Notes: generated by a model not told the origin, from the letters alone. A DNA stretch of 64,000 nucleotides from CAZPHU01 sp964419255 (GCA_964419255.1 CAYQOU010000001.1:1-64000), one strand, 5' to 3'; positions 25,376-34,597 are shown, counted from the first letter of the stretch. A program made the numbers and translations.

Positions 25376-26362
25376 ATGATACATTCTGAACATTCAAGCG
25401 CGAGCCATGCAGAGGCTTTGCCCGGAAGTTTCTCCAAAATTGATGCTATTGATACTCTGGTGAAGAAGTACTCGGGGCAGCTGAGGAGTGCGGGCCTGCA
25501 TCTGAGCCGCAAGCAGGAGATGCCATATGGAACTCAGTTCAGGGTGGTTGCGGGCAGCAGAGAAGGGCTGATAAATATTTATTTTTCCCGAAAAAAGGGT
25601 ATAAGCCGGGTGGATTGTTCCCAGAATGCGGTATCGGAGCTGGCTCTGCGAATACTATCGGGACAGGCCGACTGTGGTCATATCGATGATTCAGATGAGG
25701 GGCAGGAGGAGCTGGCATTTGAAAAATGGGTCGGTACCGACGAATCGGGGAAAGGTGATTTTTTCGGTCCGCTGGTGGTAGCAGGATTCTATGTAACCAC
25801 GGATATGCAAAAAACGCTGGTTGAAAACGGAGTTACGGACAGCAAAAAGCTTTCGGAGGAGCAGATCCGAAGGATAGCAGGGTGGTTGCATGGTGAATAT
25901 CCCGAACATATTACAGTTGTAGCTCCCGGTGTTTCGAAGTATAATGAATTATATGTCAGTTTCGGTAATCTCAATAAGCTTCTTGCCTGGGCTCACGCGC
26001 GGTGTATAGAAGACCTTGTGCGCAGTTGGCAGCAAAAACATGGAGTTCAGATACAAGGGGCGGTTGCCGATCAGTTTGGGGACAAAAAGTATATCACAAA
26101 TGCACTCTCCTCTATGAAGCAGATACGACTGGTTCAGCGACACAGAGGAGAATCAAACGTCGCAGTCGCGGCGGCTTCAATCATTGCACGCAATCATTTT
26201 GCTGCTCAATGCATACGCATGGAACAGAACTATGGGGTGAAATTTCCACTGGGATGTTCCGCTCAGGTAAAGGCGGCAGCAAAACAATTCGTTCAACGTT
26301 ATGGAAAGCAGCGGCTTTCTCAGGTAGCTAAAGTTCATTTCAAAACTTATCAGGAGATTTGA
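25376..26362 (+). CDS. rnhC: Ribonuclease HIII
   Basis: A 328-residue protein. The N-terminal TBP-like substrate-binding domain (about 20-95) marks HIII rather than HII. The catalytic domain begins with GTDESGKGDFFGPLVVA (about 120-136), holding the Asp and Glu metal ligands, and continues with VTDSKKLS and ASIIARNHF. It removes RNA from RNA-DNA hybrids. No strong ribosome-binding site is visible at the ATG. The TPR/cold-shock gene starts two bases after the stop, so they form an operon. Confidence 0.93.
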   Translation: MIHSEHSSASHAEALPGSFSKIDAIDTLVKKYSGQLRSAGLHLSRKQEMPYGTQFRVVAGSREGLINIYFSRKKGISRVDCSQNAVSELALRILSGQADCGHIDDSDEGQEELAFEKWVGTDESGKGDFFGPLVVAGFYVTTDMQKTLVENGVTDSKKLSEEQIRRIAGWLHGEYPEHITVVAPGVSKYNELYVSFGNLNKLLAWAHARCIEDLVRSWQQKHGVQIQGAVADQFGDKKYITNALSSMKQIRLVQRHRGESNVAVAAASIIARNHFAAQCIRMEQNYGVKFPLGCSAQVKAAAKQFVQRYGKQRLSQVAKVHFKTYQEI

Positions 26363-26363
26363 C

Positions 26364-27602
26364 GTGCCAGAAATCAGCAAAGCCAAGGCACTACGAAAAA
26401 GCAGGAACTACGAAAAAGCTCTTGCGTCATACCAGGAGATCTGGGATAATGAACCGTCCAGTGAAGTTGCGGCGGGTATTGTCAACTGTCTGCGATCCAT
26501 GGGGCATCTTGACGATGCGGAGACGTTTGCCAACGAAGCATTGGCGATTGACTCCAGCAGTAATGCCGCATGGCTCAAAACGGAAAAGGCATGGACCTTG
26601 TATGCCAAGTACATCAAACCTGTTACCGTCGAGGATCGGGAGACTTTTTTAGGTGCGGCACGGGAGGTCATGAAATTAACAAATGATTTTCTCCCCAGGA
26701 AGTTGACCGCGTTTAAAGTCACTGATATCCTGTCCAAGGATGTTGAGACCGATTGGCAGACGATTCGCCGATGGCTGGAAGACATACGGGGAATAGAAAC
26801 CGAGCCGGTGAAAGTGGATCCCGGCAAAAAAATGTCCGACAAGAAAAAGTGGTATTTCAAATACACAAAAGCTCTGGAGAAACTGGGCGACTATGATCGG
26901 TGTCGTATCTTTTGTGAGAAGGCGCAAAAGGTATTCAAGAAAAATTTCTTCTTTCGTCATCGTGCGGCCAAATGCTCTAAAGCTCAGAAAAACTACAAAC
27001 GTGCGTTGGTTGAATACGATGCGCTTATCAACTCTAAAGACGAGTGGTATCTGCATTACGATCTGGCCGAGATATATGCGGAGCTTCAGGACTGGAACAG
27101 TGCCGAGCAGCACATCATAATAGCAATAGTAAAGTGCAAAGAAATGCAGCTGAAAATAAAGGCCTATCTGGTATGGGCTCAGATGCTGTACCGTATTCAA
27201 CCGGCTAATCTGTGGATACCTTTGTATCTTTTTATACTGTTTAAACAGGCCCAGGGCTGGCCGGTACCAAAAGAGGCCGAGGATCTTCTGGAGGAGTATC
27301 CTGTACCCTCCACCGAGGATGATCCCGATCTTCCAAAGATGCTTCGCATAACCGACAGGTTTTCGCGTAAGCGTTACCGGCCCTATGTTCCCAGAAAGAT
27401 GGGGGCGGTGAAAAATTTAAGAGAAAAATTTGGTTTCATCGCCGGAGATGATGGGAAGGATTACTTCTTCAGCATGACCAATCTTACGGGACGCGTTATG
27501 TTGGGGACACGCGTAGTGTTTAATGCCAAGCAGGCTTACGACCGAAAGAAAAAACGCAAATCTGTGGAGGCCGTAGATATTCGTCTTGTCGGTCGTGCAT
27601 AA
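26364..27602 (+). CDS. TPR protein with C-terminal cold-shock-like domain
   Basis: A 412-residue protein. Tetratricopeptide repeats occupy about residues 1-70 and 165-260 (YEKALASYQEIWDNEPSS, KNYKRALVEYDALINSKD). A basic linker follows. The last 60 residues resemble a cold-shock domain: EKFGFIAGDDGKDYFFSM corresponds to the RNP1/RNP2 strands (KGFGFI, DVFVHF), and GTRVVFNAKQ to the later strand. This suggests nucleic-acid binding joined to a protein-interaction scaffold. The start is a GTG with AGGAGA six bases upstream, immediately after rnhC. The cold-shock match is by eye and the domain is divergent. Confidence 0.78.
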   Translation: MPEISKAKALRKSRNYEKALASYQEIWDNEPSSEVAAGIVNCLRSMGHLDDAETFANEALAIDSSSNAAWLKTEKAWTLYAKYIKPVTVEDRETFLGAAREVMKLTNDFLPRKLTAFKVTDILSKDVETDWQTIRRWLEDIRGIETEPVKVDPGKKMSDKKKWYFKYTKALEKLGDYDRCRIFCEKAQKVFKKNFFFRHRAAKCSKAQKNYKRALVEYDALINSKDEWYLHYDLAEIYAELQDWNSAEQHIIIAIVKCKEMQLKIKAYLVWAQMLYRIQPANLWIPLYLFILFKQAQGWPVPKEAEDLLEEYPVPSTEDDPDLPKMLRITDRFSRKRYRPYVPRKMGAVKNLREKFGFIAGDDGKDYFFSMTNLTGRVMLGTRVVFNAKQAYDRKKKRKSVEAVDIRLVGRA

Positions 27603-27631
27603 CATCGCATTTTGACATTTTCCGCTTTTCA

Positions 27632-27666
27632 GGGGGTTTTCATTTCAGTGATGAAAGCCCCTTTTT
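27632..27666 (+). terminator. Rho-independent terminator after the TPR/cold-shock gene
   Basis: GGGGTTTTCAT and ATGAAAGCCCC pair with one wobble around the loop TTCAGTG and are followed by TTTTT. Confidence 0.85.
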
Positions 27667-27694
27667 AAATCTGCTTAAATGTATTTTCAATCAT

Positions 27695-28183
27695 ATGATA
27701 CGTACCGCAATAGGACAGGATTCCCACCGATTTGAAGAACAGGGGAGTGATAAACCCCTGATGCTGGGTGGGGTGTATATACCAGACTGCCCGGGCTTGG
27801 CCGGCAACAGCGATGCGGATGTGATCCTTCATGCAATAACAAATGCCATATCCGGAATAAGTGGACAAAACATTCTGGGCACTATAAGCGACAGGTTGTG
27901 CCTGGATCAGGGAATAACCGACAGTGCAGTATATCTGAAATATGCACTTGACACACTAAGAGAGTACCGCCTGCGGCATGTTTCAATATCGGTCGAATGC
28001 CGTCGTCCCAAATTATCTCCTCATATTGACAGCATAAAAAAACATCTCGGCATATTGCTGAATCTGGAATCATCTTCAATAGGATTAACCGCAACCACCG
28101 GTGAGGGGCTTACCGCATTCGGCAGAGGAGAAGGCGTTCAGGCGCTGGTTATCGCAACTGCTCAGCGTGTTTCTGCCGAGTAG
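27695..28183 (+). CDS. ispF: 2-C-methyl-D-erythritol 2,4-cyclodiphosphate synthase (divergent)
   Basis: A 162-residue protein of IspF length. It makes the cyclic diphosphate of the MEP isoprenoid pathway. Metal ligands are kept in GQDSHRF (Asp and His) and in SDADVILHAI (His). RRPKLSPHI and TATTGEGLTAFGRGEG match the family. The segment after the first helices, usually DIGKHFPDTD, reads NILGTISDRL here, so the enzyme is divergent at the active-site loop. No ispD or other MEP gene is adjacent. No Shine-Dalgarno was seen. Its 3' end overlaps the convergent lipoprotein gene by 22 bases. Confidence 0.85.
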   Translation: MIRTAIGQDSHRFEEQGSDKPLMLGGVYIPDCPGLAGNSDADVILHAITNAISGISGQNILGTISDRLCLDQGITDSAVYLKYALDTLREYRLRHVSISVECRRPKLSPHIDSIKKHLGILLNLESSSIGLTATTGEGLTAFGRGEGVQALVIATAQRVSAE

Positions 28184-28701
28184 TTTATGAAATTGTCGGT
28201 GATTGCGGAGTAGGGAAAACGCCGTCTGTAGTCCGCTAATGCGACACCCATCCTCTTAAATGGTTCTTCCATCAGAGTATCTGTCAGTCCCCAGGCATGA
28301 ATAGTGAAAGAACGAGTCGAATCGACATGGTTGTCGTGGGCCGCGACAGTCAGTGAAAGATTCAGTGTTTCTGCGGAGAAACAGTGGCTTGAAAGTGAAA
28401 ACTCCAAAATCATATCTGCAGGATGGGTGGAATCTACAGTTGTGTAAAGACCGTTTTTTTGCTGATGTTGCAAATGAGATACGATTCGTGAGTAAAATTT
28501 TTCCACCTGTGTAATGAGAGCCTGTTGCTGCCCTGAATCATCCGGCCATGCATTGCATTTAGATAAGGAATTCAAACCCAAAAGCCCCTGTAAACGGATT
28601 GTCTTATTTTCCACATCGATAAGATTCCGTGGAATTTTCTGATGACTGGAGGCGCAGCCGGAGAAAAATACTAAACCAACGCAAAGAATCAGAGAAAACA
28701 T
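28162..28701 (-). CDS. Lipoprotein, unknown function
   Basis: A 179-residue protein. The signal peptide has the lipobox FSGC (MFSLILCVGLVFFSGCASS), giving lipidation at Cys16. The mature part has mixed strands and helices (ADMILEFSLSSHCFSAETLN) and was not recognised. It starts two bases after the stop of the secreted protease gene and so is probably translated by coupling with it. The overlap of its 3' end with ispF on the other strand is small and may be real. Confidence 0.75.
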   Translation of the reverse strand: MFSLILCVGLVFFSGCASSHQKIPRNLIDVENKTIRLQGLLGLNSLSKCNAWPDDSGQQQALITQVEKFYSRIVSHLQHQQKNGLYTTVDSTHPADMILEFSLSSHCFSAETLNLSLTVAAHDNHVDSTRSFTIHAWGLTDTLMEEPFKRMGVALADYRRRFPYSAITDNFINYSAETR

Positions 28702-28703
28702 GA

Positions 28704-30581
28704 TTATGGTATTACCAGTATTTTAAAATGTTTGTGAGATATTTCATTCTTGCCGTTTTTGTATCCGACAGATGCGACATAGGATCCGCATACAACGCTC
28801 TTTCCCGCACCATTCTTCGTATTCCACAGAAGGTCGTTTTCTTTGCGGCCGAAGGCCTTCGAATCCATGTGTCGCGCATCACCGAGGTATGCAACCACAT
28901 TTCCATCAAGTGAGCGAATGGTGATATCCTGAATCGTTTTTCCCTGGAAGCGGACGTTTCCTCTTCTGGCTACCGGGTTTGGAAAAACCTCAACCGTAGG
29001 GGAATCCCCAACCCCTTCAATCTCGGATCCAAAAGAAACCGTGGCATTCAATGGCACGAAAGGATCGGCGTTAGCTATAATGACGAGGGCCGAATCGTAG
29101 TTTTTCCAATGGGCAATAGTCTGATGGAGAGGATTGATGCCATCTGCCGCAATGGAAATAATCGTGTCATTAATCTGATCGCTCAGAAGTATAGTCTGTA
29201 TTCCCCAGGAAGGGGAGGATAGCTCATCGGCATGTACGTATATATCCAGGCTGTCGGGGCTGTGATTTGTCCTGCCGTAAGAATAAATCTGCATGCAATG
29301 AGGGGCTATCATCTTCTTAATGGATGATAGGGTATCGGGTTTATATCTCCATTGCCGAAGATCTTCAGCTTCTTGTATAAACATGTTCGATTCTGCACGT
29401 GTTCCCGTAAAGTAACTTTCTGCAAAGAATCGGCTGAATATTTGCGGCCAACTTTTCCCGGCCTGCCGCGATGCCTGCTGCAGCCGTCGATTGAATGTAA
29501 CCGTCGGGGTATATTCTATCATAAATACATCGCGAATAAAATCGATGGCAGGCTGATCATACGTTGATTCATACAGATAAATGGCTATCAGAGAATTCTT
29601 GTATTCTACATAACCGTTGGCGGTGTTATCCAGCATCGGTGCTTTGGGGTTCAGAAAGAAACCGTCCACATACTGCATATAGTCGTTAATGTGATCAAAT
29701 GCCAGTTCCTCCATCAAAACAGCGGTACCTTCTAGCCAGCTCGCCGGATAATCGATATCGCCTGCACCGAAAGTGGGACCGACACTGTAATGAATCGCAT
29801 GAAAGAACTCATGGGCGGCGGTTATGTGGATAGCCTTTTCGGGATGCGTTTCATAGTCGAGAGTTCCCTCATCCCAGCCGTTCCATTCGTTTCGCAGGTG
29901 GATAAGGCTGGTGCCTCCATACACTTGCCCTTCCGCTAAGCCAGAAAAATACGTAAGCCCGTAATAGCCGGGACTCTGCTGGTTTATAACGACTTTATAG
30001 CGCTCGGAATTGAATCGAGATGTCTGATATACAAATGGAGCAGGAAAATTAAACCGCTCCACCTCCATCGACCACGCACTGTCAAAGGCCCATGCCACCT
30101 CGTCCACATAATCGGGGATTCCATTTCCACCGCGTACAAGCACTCGCCAGTCGCCGTCGTAACCATATCCATACGTATCTTCGTCAGGAACTGCATCGGC
30201 ACCGCTTAGAGTGTAATAAATTTCAAAACGATTTGAAGGAGATATATAGTGCTTAAATGAGAGGGGAATATCGAATGCCATCTGGTAGAGAGTGCGGAAT
30301 GCAGGGCTCAGAGCTGACCAGTGTTTGGCAAGAAAGGTTATATCTGCCTGACTTAGAGGAGGCGAATCATCTTGCCCGTATTGTTCACCCCTGATTTTTG
30401 CCTCAAGGGAAGGGGTGAATGTTTCTTCAAATAATTGTATGCGCCGGCTTTTAGTTGCGGCATGATAGAATGTATGACTTTTGGGAGTGAGAGTTCTTCT
30501 TGATTTTGCCTGTATGTCTGTTTGAATGATGGACAAAACGAATACAAATAGTAAAAGTATTCTTACGAGAGGTGATTTCAT
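28704..30581 (-). CDS. Secreted MXAN_6640-type putative metalloprotease with C-terminal FlgD/T9SS-like domain
   Basis: A 625-residue protein. A signal peptide is followed by the MXAN_6640 family body. YGYDGDWRVLVRGGNGIPDYVDE precedes the zinc motif HEFFHAIHY and the downstream glutamate in WLEGTAVLMEE, the layout of gluzincin-like proteases. The C-terminal 90 residues (VEVFPNPVARRGNVRFQG through YKNGKNEISHKHFKI) form a FlgD/T9SS-like sorting domain. The protein should be exported and possibly surface-attached, with activity inferred only from the motif. It is followed directly by the lipoprotein gene. Confidence 0.85.
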   Translation of the reverse strand: MKSPLVRILLLFVFVLSIIQTDIQAKSRRTLTPKSHTFYHAATKSRRIQLFEETFTPSLEAKIRGEQYGQDDSPPLSQADITFLAKHWSALSPAFRTLYQMAFDIPLSFKHYISPSNRFEIYYTLSGADAVPDEDTYGYGYDGDWRVLVRGGNGIPDYVDEVAWAFDSAWSMEVERFNFPAPFVYQTSRFNSERYKVVINQQSPGYYGLTYFSGLAEGQVYGGTSLIHLRNEWNGWDEGTLDYETHPEKAIHITAAHEFFHAIHYSVGPTFGAGDIDYPASWLEGTAVLMEELAFDHINDYMQYVDGFFLNPKAPMLDNTANGYVEYKNSLIAIYLYESTYDQPAIDFIRDVFMIEYTPTVTFNRRLQQASRQAGKSWPQIFSRFFAESYFTGTRAESNMFIQEAEDLRQWRYKPDTLSSIKKMIAPHCMQIYSYGRTNHSPDSLDIYVHADELSSPSWGIQTILLSDQINDTIISIAADGINPLHQTIAHWKNYDSALVIIANADPFVPLNATVSFGSEIEGVGDSPTVEVFPNPVARRGNVRFQGKTIQDITIRSLDGNVVAYLGDARHMDSKAFGRKENDLLWNTKNGAGKSVVCGSYVASVGYKNGKNEISHKHFKILVIP

Positions 30582-30760
30582 GGCTTGGATGCACTTTCAT
30601 CGATCGGAATGATTTATCTATATACTGATATCAAAAATAGCTCCTGGACACGTCATCGAACGTTTTCGGCCGCTCAAAGAATTTCCTAAAAAGATCAGCA
30701 TAACAGGCACTTATCTTTAGAATGGGTATATAAATGAAAAAAAGCAATCGAAAGTTTGCC

Positions 30761-30799
30761 AAAAAAAAGAAAAGCGGACTCACAAAAGTGCGTCCGCCT
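30761..30799 (-). terminator. Rho-independent terminator, minus strand
   Basis: On the minus strand GGCGGACGCAC and GTGAGTCCGCT form a near-perfect stem with a four-base loop, followed by TTTTCTTTTTTTT. It lies about 150 bases beyond the TPR gene on that strand. Nothing else was recognised in 30582-30951. Confidence 0.75.
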
Positions 30800-30951
30800 T
30801 CAGGGAAGTAACAGCCCCTCAACTCTTTTGCCGGTACTCGTAGGTTTTGGGGAAGCTAAGAGCAACCGGGCACACACAAGGGAGGTGTAGAGTATGTCGG
30901 GTGTACATTAGCTTATATCGGACGGCGAAACAAGGCACTTTAGTTTTTTTC

Positions 30952-31716
30952 TCATGCTTTTTCGAATTCTTCTTCAATTTCTTTCAGGGCCGGAAACTCT
31001 TGAGCATACAGGTCGTAAATTTTTTTTGCATCTTCAACATTTCCTGTCTGCCTGGCGGCATCCAAAAGATTTAAGTAAGCATCCTTATTGGTCGGATTAA
31101 GTTTGATCGATTCGAAAAAGAGAGAGAAAGCATCCTTGTACCGTTGTTGGTAATAAGAGATTATTCCCAAACCATTGAACGTCTCGGCACTCGGCCCCTC
31201 CGTATCATTTATGGCCAGAAACTCAGCCATCGCCTCATTAAGCTTACCTTCCTCGAGAAGGCCATTGGCTTTTTCGATACGCGGGTTATACACGCCTACT
31301 TTCATGGCTCTTTCCGAAGAATAAATCTCCTCACCCTGACTCTCGATGCTTTCGGCCAAAATGCGGATCTCTTCCAGCTCCGGGTTTGCCGCAAGAGCTT
31401 TTTGCAGAAAAGGAAGTACCTGCTCTATTCTCCTGAGCTTCAGACCGGCATCAAAGAAATTGACCAGTGCGTCAGAATAGTCCGGCTTAATCGAGCAAGC
31501 CATCTTAAACATGGACCAGGCATCTTCCCACGCTTTCTGCATCCAGGAGATGATACCCATATCGTTATATGCTCGCCAGTTTTGAGAATCCTGCTCAACC
31601 ACTTTCACCAGAATCCGGGCAGCGGAAGGGAGGTCTCCATTTGTGATAAACTCCTCCGCCTCGCTGTTTTCTTTTGCGAAACGCTCCTGCCCTTGTGATT
31701 CCTTCTCTGTATTCAT
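30952..31716 (-). CDS. Tetratricopeptide repeat protein
   Basis: A 254-residue soluble protein made of about five TPR units: AYNDMGIISWMQKAWEDAWS, DALVNFFDAGLKLRRIEQVL, ETFNGLGIISYYQQRYKDAF and DAYLNLLDAARQTGNVEDAK. There is no signal peptide, membrane segment or enzyme domain. TPR scaffolds mediate protein contacts. The partner is unknown and neighbours give no clue. AAAGGT precedes the ATG. Confidence 0.85.
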   Translation of the reverse strand: MNTEKESQGQERFAKENSEAEEFITNGDLPSAARILVKVVEQDSQNWRAYNDMGIISWMQKAWEDAWSMFKMACSIKPDYSDALVNFFDAGLKLRRIEQVLPFLQKALAANPELEEIRILAESIESQGEEIYSSERAMKVGVYNPRIEKANGLLEEGKLNEAMAEFLAINDTEGPSAETFNGLGIISYYQQRYKDAFSLFFESIKLNPTNKDAYLNLLDAARQTGNVEDAKKIYDLYAQEFPALKEIEEEFEKA

Positions 31717-31865
31717 GTATGACCTTTCTTTGCACAGTACCAGGTATTTACATAATATGCATCTAATTCATTGTATTGTCAACTCTTAAGTTACATTCAC
31801 TCTTTGAGGTGGCGTCTTATTTCTGCCTCATAAGTAGCATCTATTCAGAATCCTCTCAATTAGTT

Positions 31866-31897
31866 CCTCTGTCGTCCTCGCGACCGGGAAGCAGAGG
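31866..31897 (+). other. Structured leader hairpin upstream of the DsbD-like gene
   Basis: CCTCTG (31866) and CAGAGG (31892) enclose a second pairing GTCG/CGAC, giving a two-step hairpin about 140 bases before the DsbD-like start. It matches no riboswitch I recognise. The rest of 31717-32035 shows nothing. Confidence 0.3.
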
Positions 31898-32035
31898 CGT
31901 AAGCTGGCTCGGGGAACCATGGTATTCAGGATAGGGAAATAAATTCCCATTTCGGCGGTTTAGACTCATGCTGTATATTTCTGGATTGAAATAAAAACTC
32001 GTATCTCACCATGTGCCTTTATGAGGAGTGGCTGC

Positions 32036-33949
32036 ATGCGGACGCTCGTTTGTCTCTTTCTTTTGTCGTTCCTGCTGTTTACAGAGTCACTTTTTGCATC
32101 AGGTCCTGATCTGAAGGTATCCATCCTGCCGGCATGTGACGCGTTCCAGCCGGGAGATACCGTTACGATCGGAATCGCTGTAGAAATACCGGAAAGATTT
32201 CACTTATATGGCCGGCCTCTTGGCCCCGGTATCGGTAAGCCTTTGCATATCAGGATCGAGGGTGCAGAGGACGTGAGCTGGAGTAGATTAAGAAAAACGC
32301 CGGCAGAAAAGTTTACCCCGGATATTGGTGACTGGGTATGGGCCTATGAAGGCAAAGCGGCATTTTACCTCTCGGGTGTTCTTTCTCAAACCTCGGCCGA
32401 CATAATTACCGGTAAACTCGTTTTGGACGGATTGATCTGCAATACCGCTTGTGTTCCTATACTAAAGACCATTCCCTTTTCATTTAAGGTAGGCAGGTCG
32501 GATGATGATGAACTGTTTGCCGGCGATGAGTTTTTGAGCCGAAACTTCTCGAGCGCACAGGCGATGGCTATGGGGAAAGAGGCAGGAAGCGGCGATTATG
32601 ACATTATGTCCGCAACACCGACTCTGAGCGGCTCATCTACGCAGAGCACAGAGCTGTCAGGATCAGTTCAAAAGACTCAAGAACAAAAAATGATACGGTG
32701 GGATTATGATCCGGTTGAGAGTAGCCTCGATTTTAATATTCCGATTGCAGTGATCCTTGCTTTTATAGCGGGACTTATCCTTAATGTGATGCCCAGTGTT
32801 CTTCCGGTACTTGGCATCAAAATACTCAGCCACTCACAGGGTATTGGAGGCGGACGTAAAGCCGCCTTTATGCGCAGCGTTGTTTTTGCCGCAGGAATGG
32901 TATCCGTGTTTATGGTTTTGGCCTCGTTTGCCGCATTTGCCGGTTTTTCCTGGGGAGAGCAGTTTCAGACACCGGAGATGCTGGTGACCATAATTGCTGT
33001 TATGGTTGTTTTTGCTCTGGGACTCTTTGATATATATCATATCCTCGTGCCTGCAGGCGTTAGCGCTTTGGAACAAAAAAGCATCGGTCGCGGATATGTT
33101 GGTGATTTCATAAAAGGGATGTTAACCACAATTCTGGCAACTCCCTGCAGTAGTCCATTTCTGGGCGCGACGCTCGCCTGGACGCTTCGTCAGACTCCTG
33201 CGGTTGTTTATCTGATTTTTGCCGCTTTAGGAATCGGTATGGCATTTCCCTACGTTTTGCTTTCCTCCAGTAGAGGATTAATGAGTCTTATCCCCAGACC
33301 CGGGAGATGGATGAATGATTTCAAGCATTTCATGGGCTTTCTGCTGTTTGGGTTTGCTGCTTATCTGATGATTGCCCTTCCTGAATATATGATGGTTAGT
33401 ACGGTCCTGTTTTGTGTGTTTCTCGCATGTGCAGTGTTTTTGTATGGTAGATATGCTCCTTTTGGCTCAAAAGCGAAACGCCGTTTGACTACCGGCCTGA
33501 TTACCCTGCTCGTTGCAACCCTTGGCTGGTACATCAGCTTTCCGCTTCTCTACCATTCACTCTCCGGCCAACGGCATACTGCCCAGAATTACGAAGAGTT
33601 GTGGAAACCTTTCACTCCTGACCGCCTGCGAAGGGCTCATGCGCAGGGCAATCACGTAGTCGTAAATTTTACTGCCGACTGGTGTATGAATTGCCAATAC
33701 ACCAAGTTAAGCACCCTAAACACTAAAGGAATTTTAGAGCTGCTGGACAGGAAAGATGTCATAGCACTCAAAGCCGATCTGACACAGAAAAATCCGGCTG
33801 CCGAATCTCTTCTTCATCACTTGGGGTCACGCAGTATCCCGTTTATGGCGGTTTTTCCGGGAGATCAACCGTTCAGTCCATACATACTGAGAAATTTGTT
33901 ACGAAAAAAAAGATTGCAAACAGTTTTAAAACAGCTGCCAGAAAAATAA
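32036..33949 (+). CDS. DsbD-like thiol:disulfide interchange protein with altered membrane cysteine
   Basis: A 637-residue protein. It has a signal peptide, an N-terminal DsbD-alpha-like domain with a cysteine pair in LICNTACVPI, eight or so membrane helices and a C-terminal thioredoxin domain with active site ADWCMNCQYTK. DsbD passes electrons from cytoplasmic thioredoxin to periplasmic partners through two membrane cysteines. The second site is intact (TPCSSPF). The first, normally NxMPCVLPV, reads NVMPSVLPV, with the serine codon AGT at 32795-32797. Cysteine would be TGT, one base away. The ATG at 32036 has GAGGAG seven bases upstream and is preferred to the one at 32021. Either electron transfer is impaired, another residue substitutes, or this is a single-base error. 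Confidence 0.88.
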   Translation: MRTLVCLFLLSFLLFTESLFASGPDLKVSILPACDAFQPGDTVTIGIAVEIPERFHLYGRPLGPGIGKPLHIRIEGAEDVSWSRLRKTPAEKFTPDIGDWVWAYEGKAAFYLSGVLSQTSADIITGKLVLDGLICNTACVPILKTIPFSFKVGRSDDDELFAGDEFLSRNFSSAQAMAMGKEAGSGDYDIMSATPTLSGSSTQSTELSGSVQKTQEQKMIRWDYDPVESSLDFNIPIAVILAFIAGLILNVMPSVLPVLGIKILSHSQGIGGGRKAAFMRSVVFAAGMVSVFMVLASFAAFAGFSWGEQFQTPEMLVTIIAVMVVFALGLFDIYHILVPAGVSALEQKSIGRGYVGDFIKGMLTTILATPCSSPFLGATLAWTLRQTPAVVYLIFAALGIGMAFPYVLLSSSRGLMSLIPRPGRWMNDFKHFMGFLLFGFAAYLMIALPEYMMVSTVLFCVFLACAVFLYGRYAPFGSKAKRRLTTGLITLLVATLGWYISFPLLYHSLSGQRHTAQNYEELWKPFTPDRLRRAHAQGNHVVVNFTADWCMNCQYTKLSTLNTKGILELLDRKDVIALKADLTQKNPAAESLLHHLGSRSIPFMAVFPGDQPFSPYILRNLLRKKRLQTVLKQLPEK

Positions 33950-33954
33950 AGTAT

Positions 33955-34018
33955 CTGAATTGAGTGGCTCAGAGCGGATGAGTCGCGCAGCACTTGAGCT
34001 GTTAGGTCGTTGAACTAT
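33955..34018. repeat. Dispersed palindromic element, copy R6 (partial or degenerate)
   Basis: CTGAATTGAGTGGCTCAGAG and CGGATGAGTCGCGCAG match the left end of the family; the right end is not clear. The rest of 33950-34284 shows no gene. Confidence 0.5.
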
Positions 34019-34284
34019 CGCTCGCAAAACATTCTTATGGTTCTTCAGGATTGCTGAAGCCCTTATACCCCAAAGTATTTGGGAATAGTCGCAAGAGAAT
34101 CCGGCCAATTCGGTGTTTATCTGACATTCGATGTGCTGGTGCTACGTTTTAGAGATAACAAGGTACCGTTAGTCTAGCAGGTTTTGACCTACTGCCTGTA
34201 ATCGGTTATGTTATAGTGTAACAGCATACAACGTCTCTATGCTTATGGTTACTGTTTCCCAACCCTCGACGATTGGAGAAGTGA

Positions 34285-34590
34285 ATGATTAAACATGTTG
34301 TGATGTGGAAGCTGAGAGAAACTGCAATGGGAGCGACAAAATATGAAAATGCGTTGGCAATGAAGACTCGCCTGGAGGGACTCCAGGAAAAAATTCCTGA
34401 AATCCAGTCTATAGAAGCCGGCATAAATATTAATGTGTCCCCTACGGCAAGCGACATCGTACTTGTTTCAACATTTGCCGATGAAGAGGCTTTAGAAAAG
34501 TATATCAATCATCCTGAGCACAAAAAAGTCGCGGATTTTGTAAGCTCTGTACGTCTGGAGCGATCTGTTGTCGATTACGTAGTAAAATAA
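34285..34590 (+). CDS. Dabb-family (stress-responsive alpha/beta barrel) protein
   Basis: A 101-residue protein with the Dabb signature: MIKHVVMWKLRE at the start, IEAGINI in the middle and YINHPEHKKVADFV near the end. The family forms dimeric ferredoxin-like barrels. Functions range from stress-linked proteins to small catalysts, and none can be assigned here. GGAGAAG precedes the ATG. It stands alone between two dispersed repeats (R6 and R7). Confidence 0.9.
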   Translation: MIKHVVMWKLRETAMGATKYENALAMKTRLEGLQEKIPEIQSIEAGININVSPTASDIVLVSTFADEEALEKYINHPEHKKVADFVSSVRLERSVVDYVVK

Positions 34591-34597
34591 GACACCA

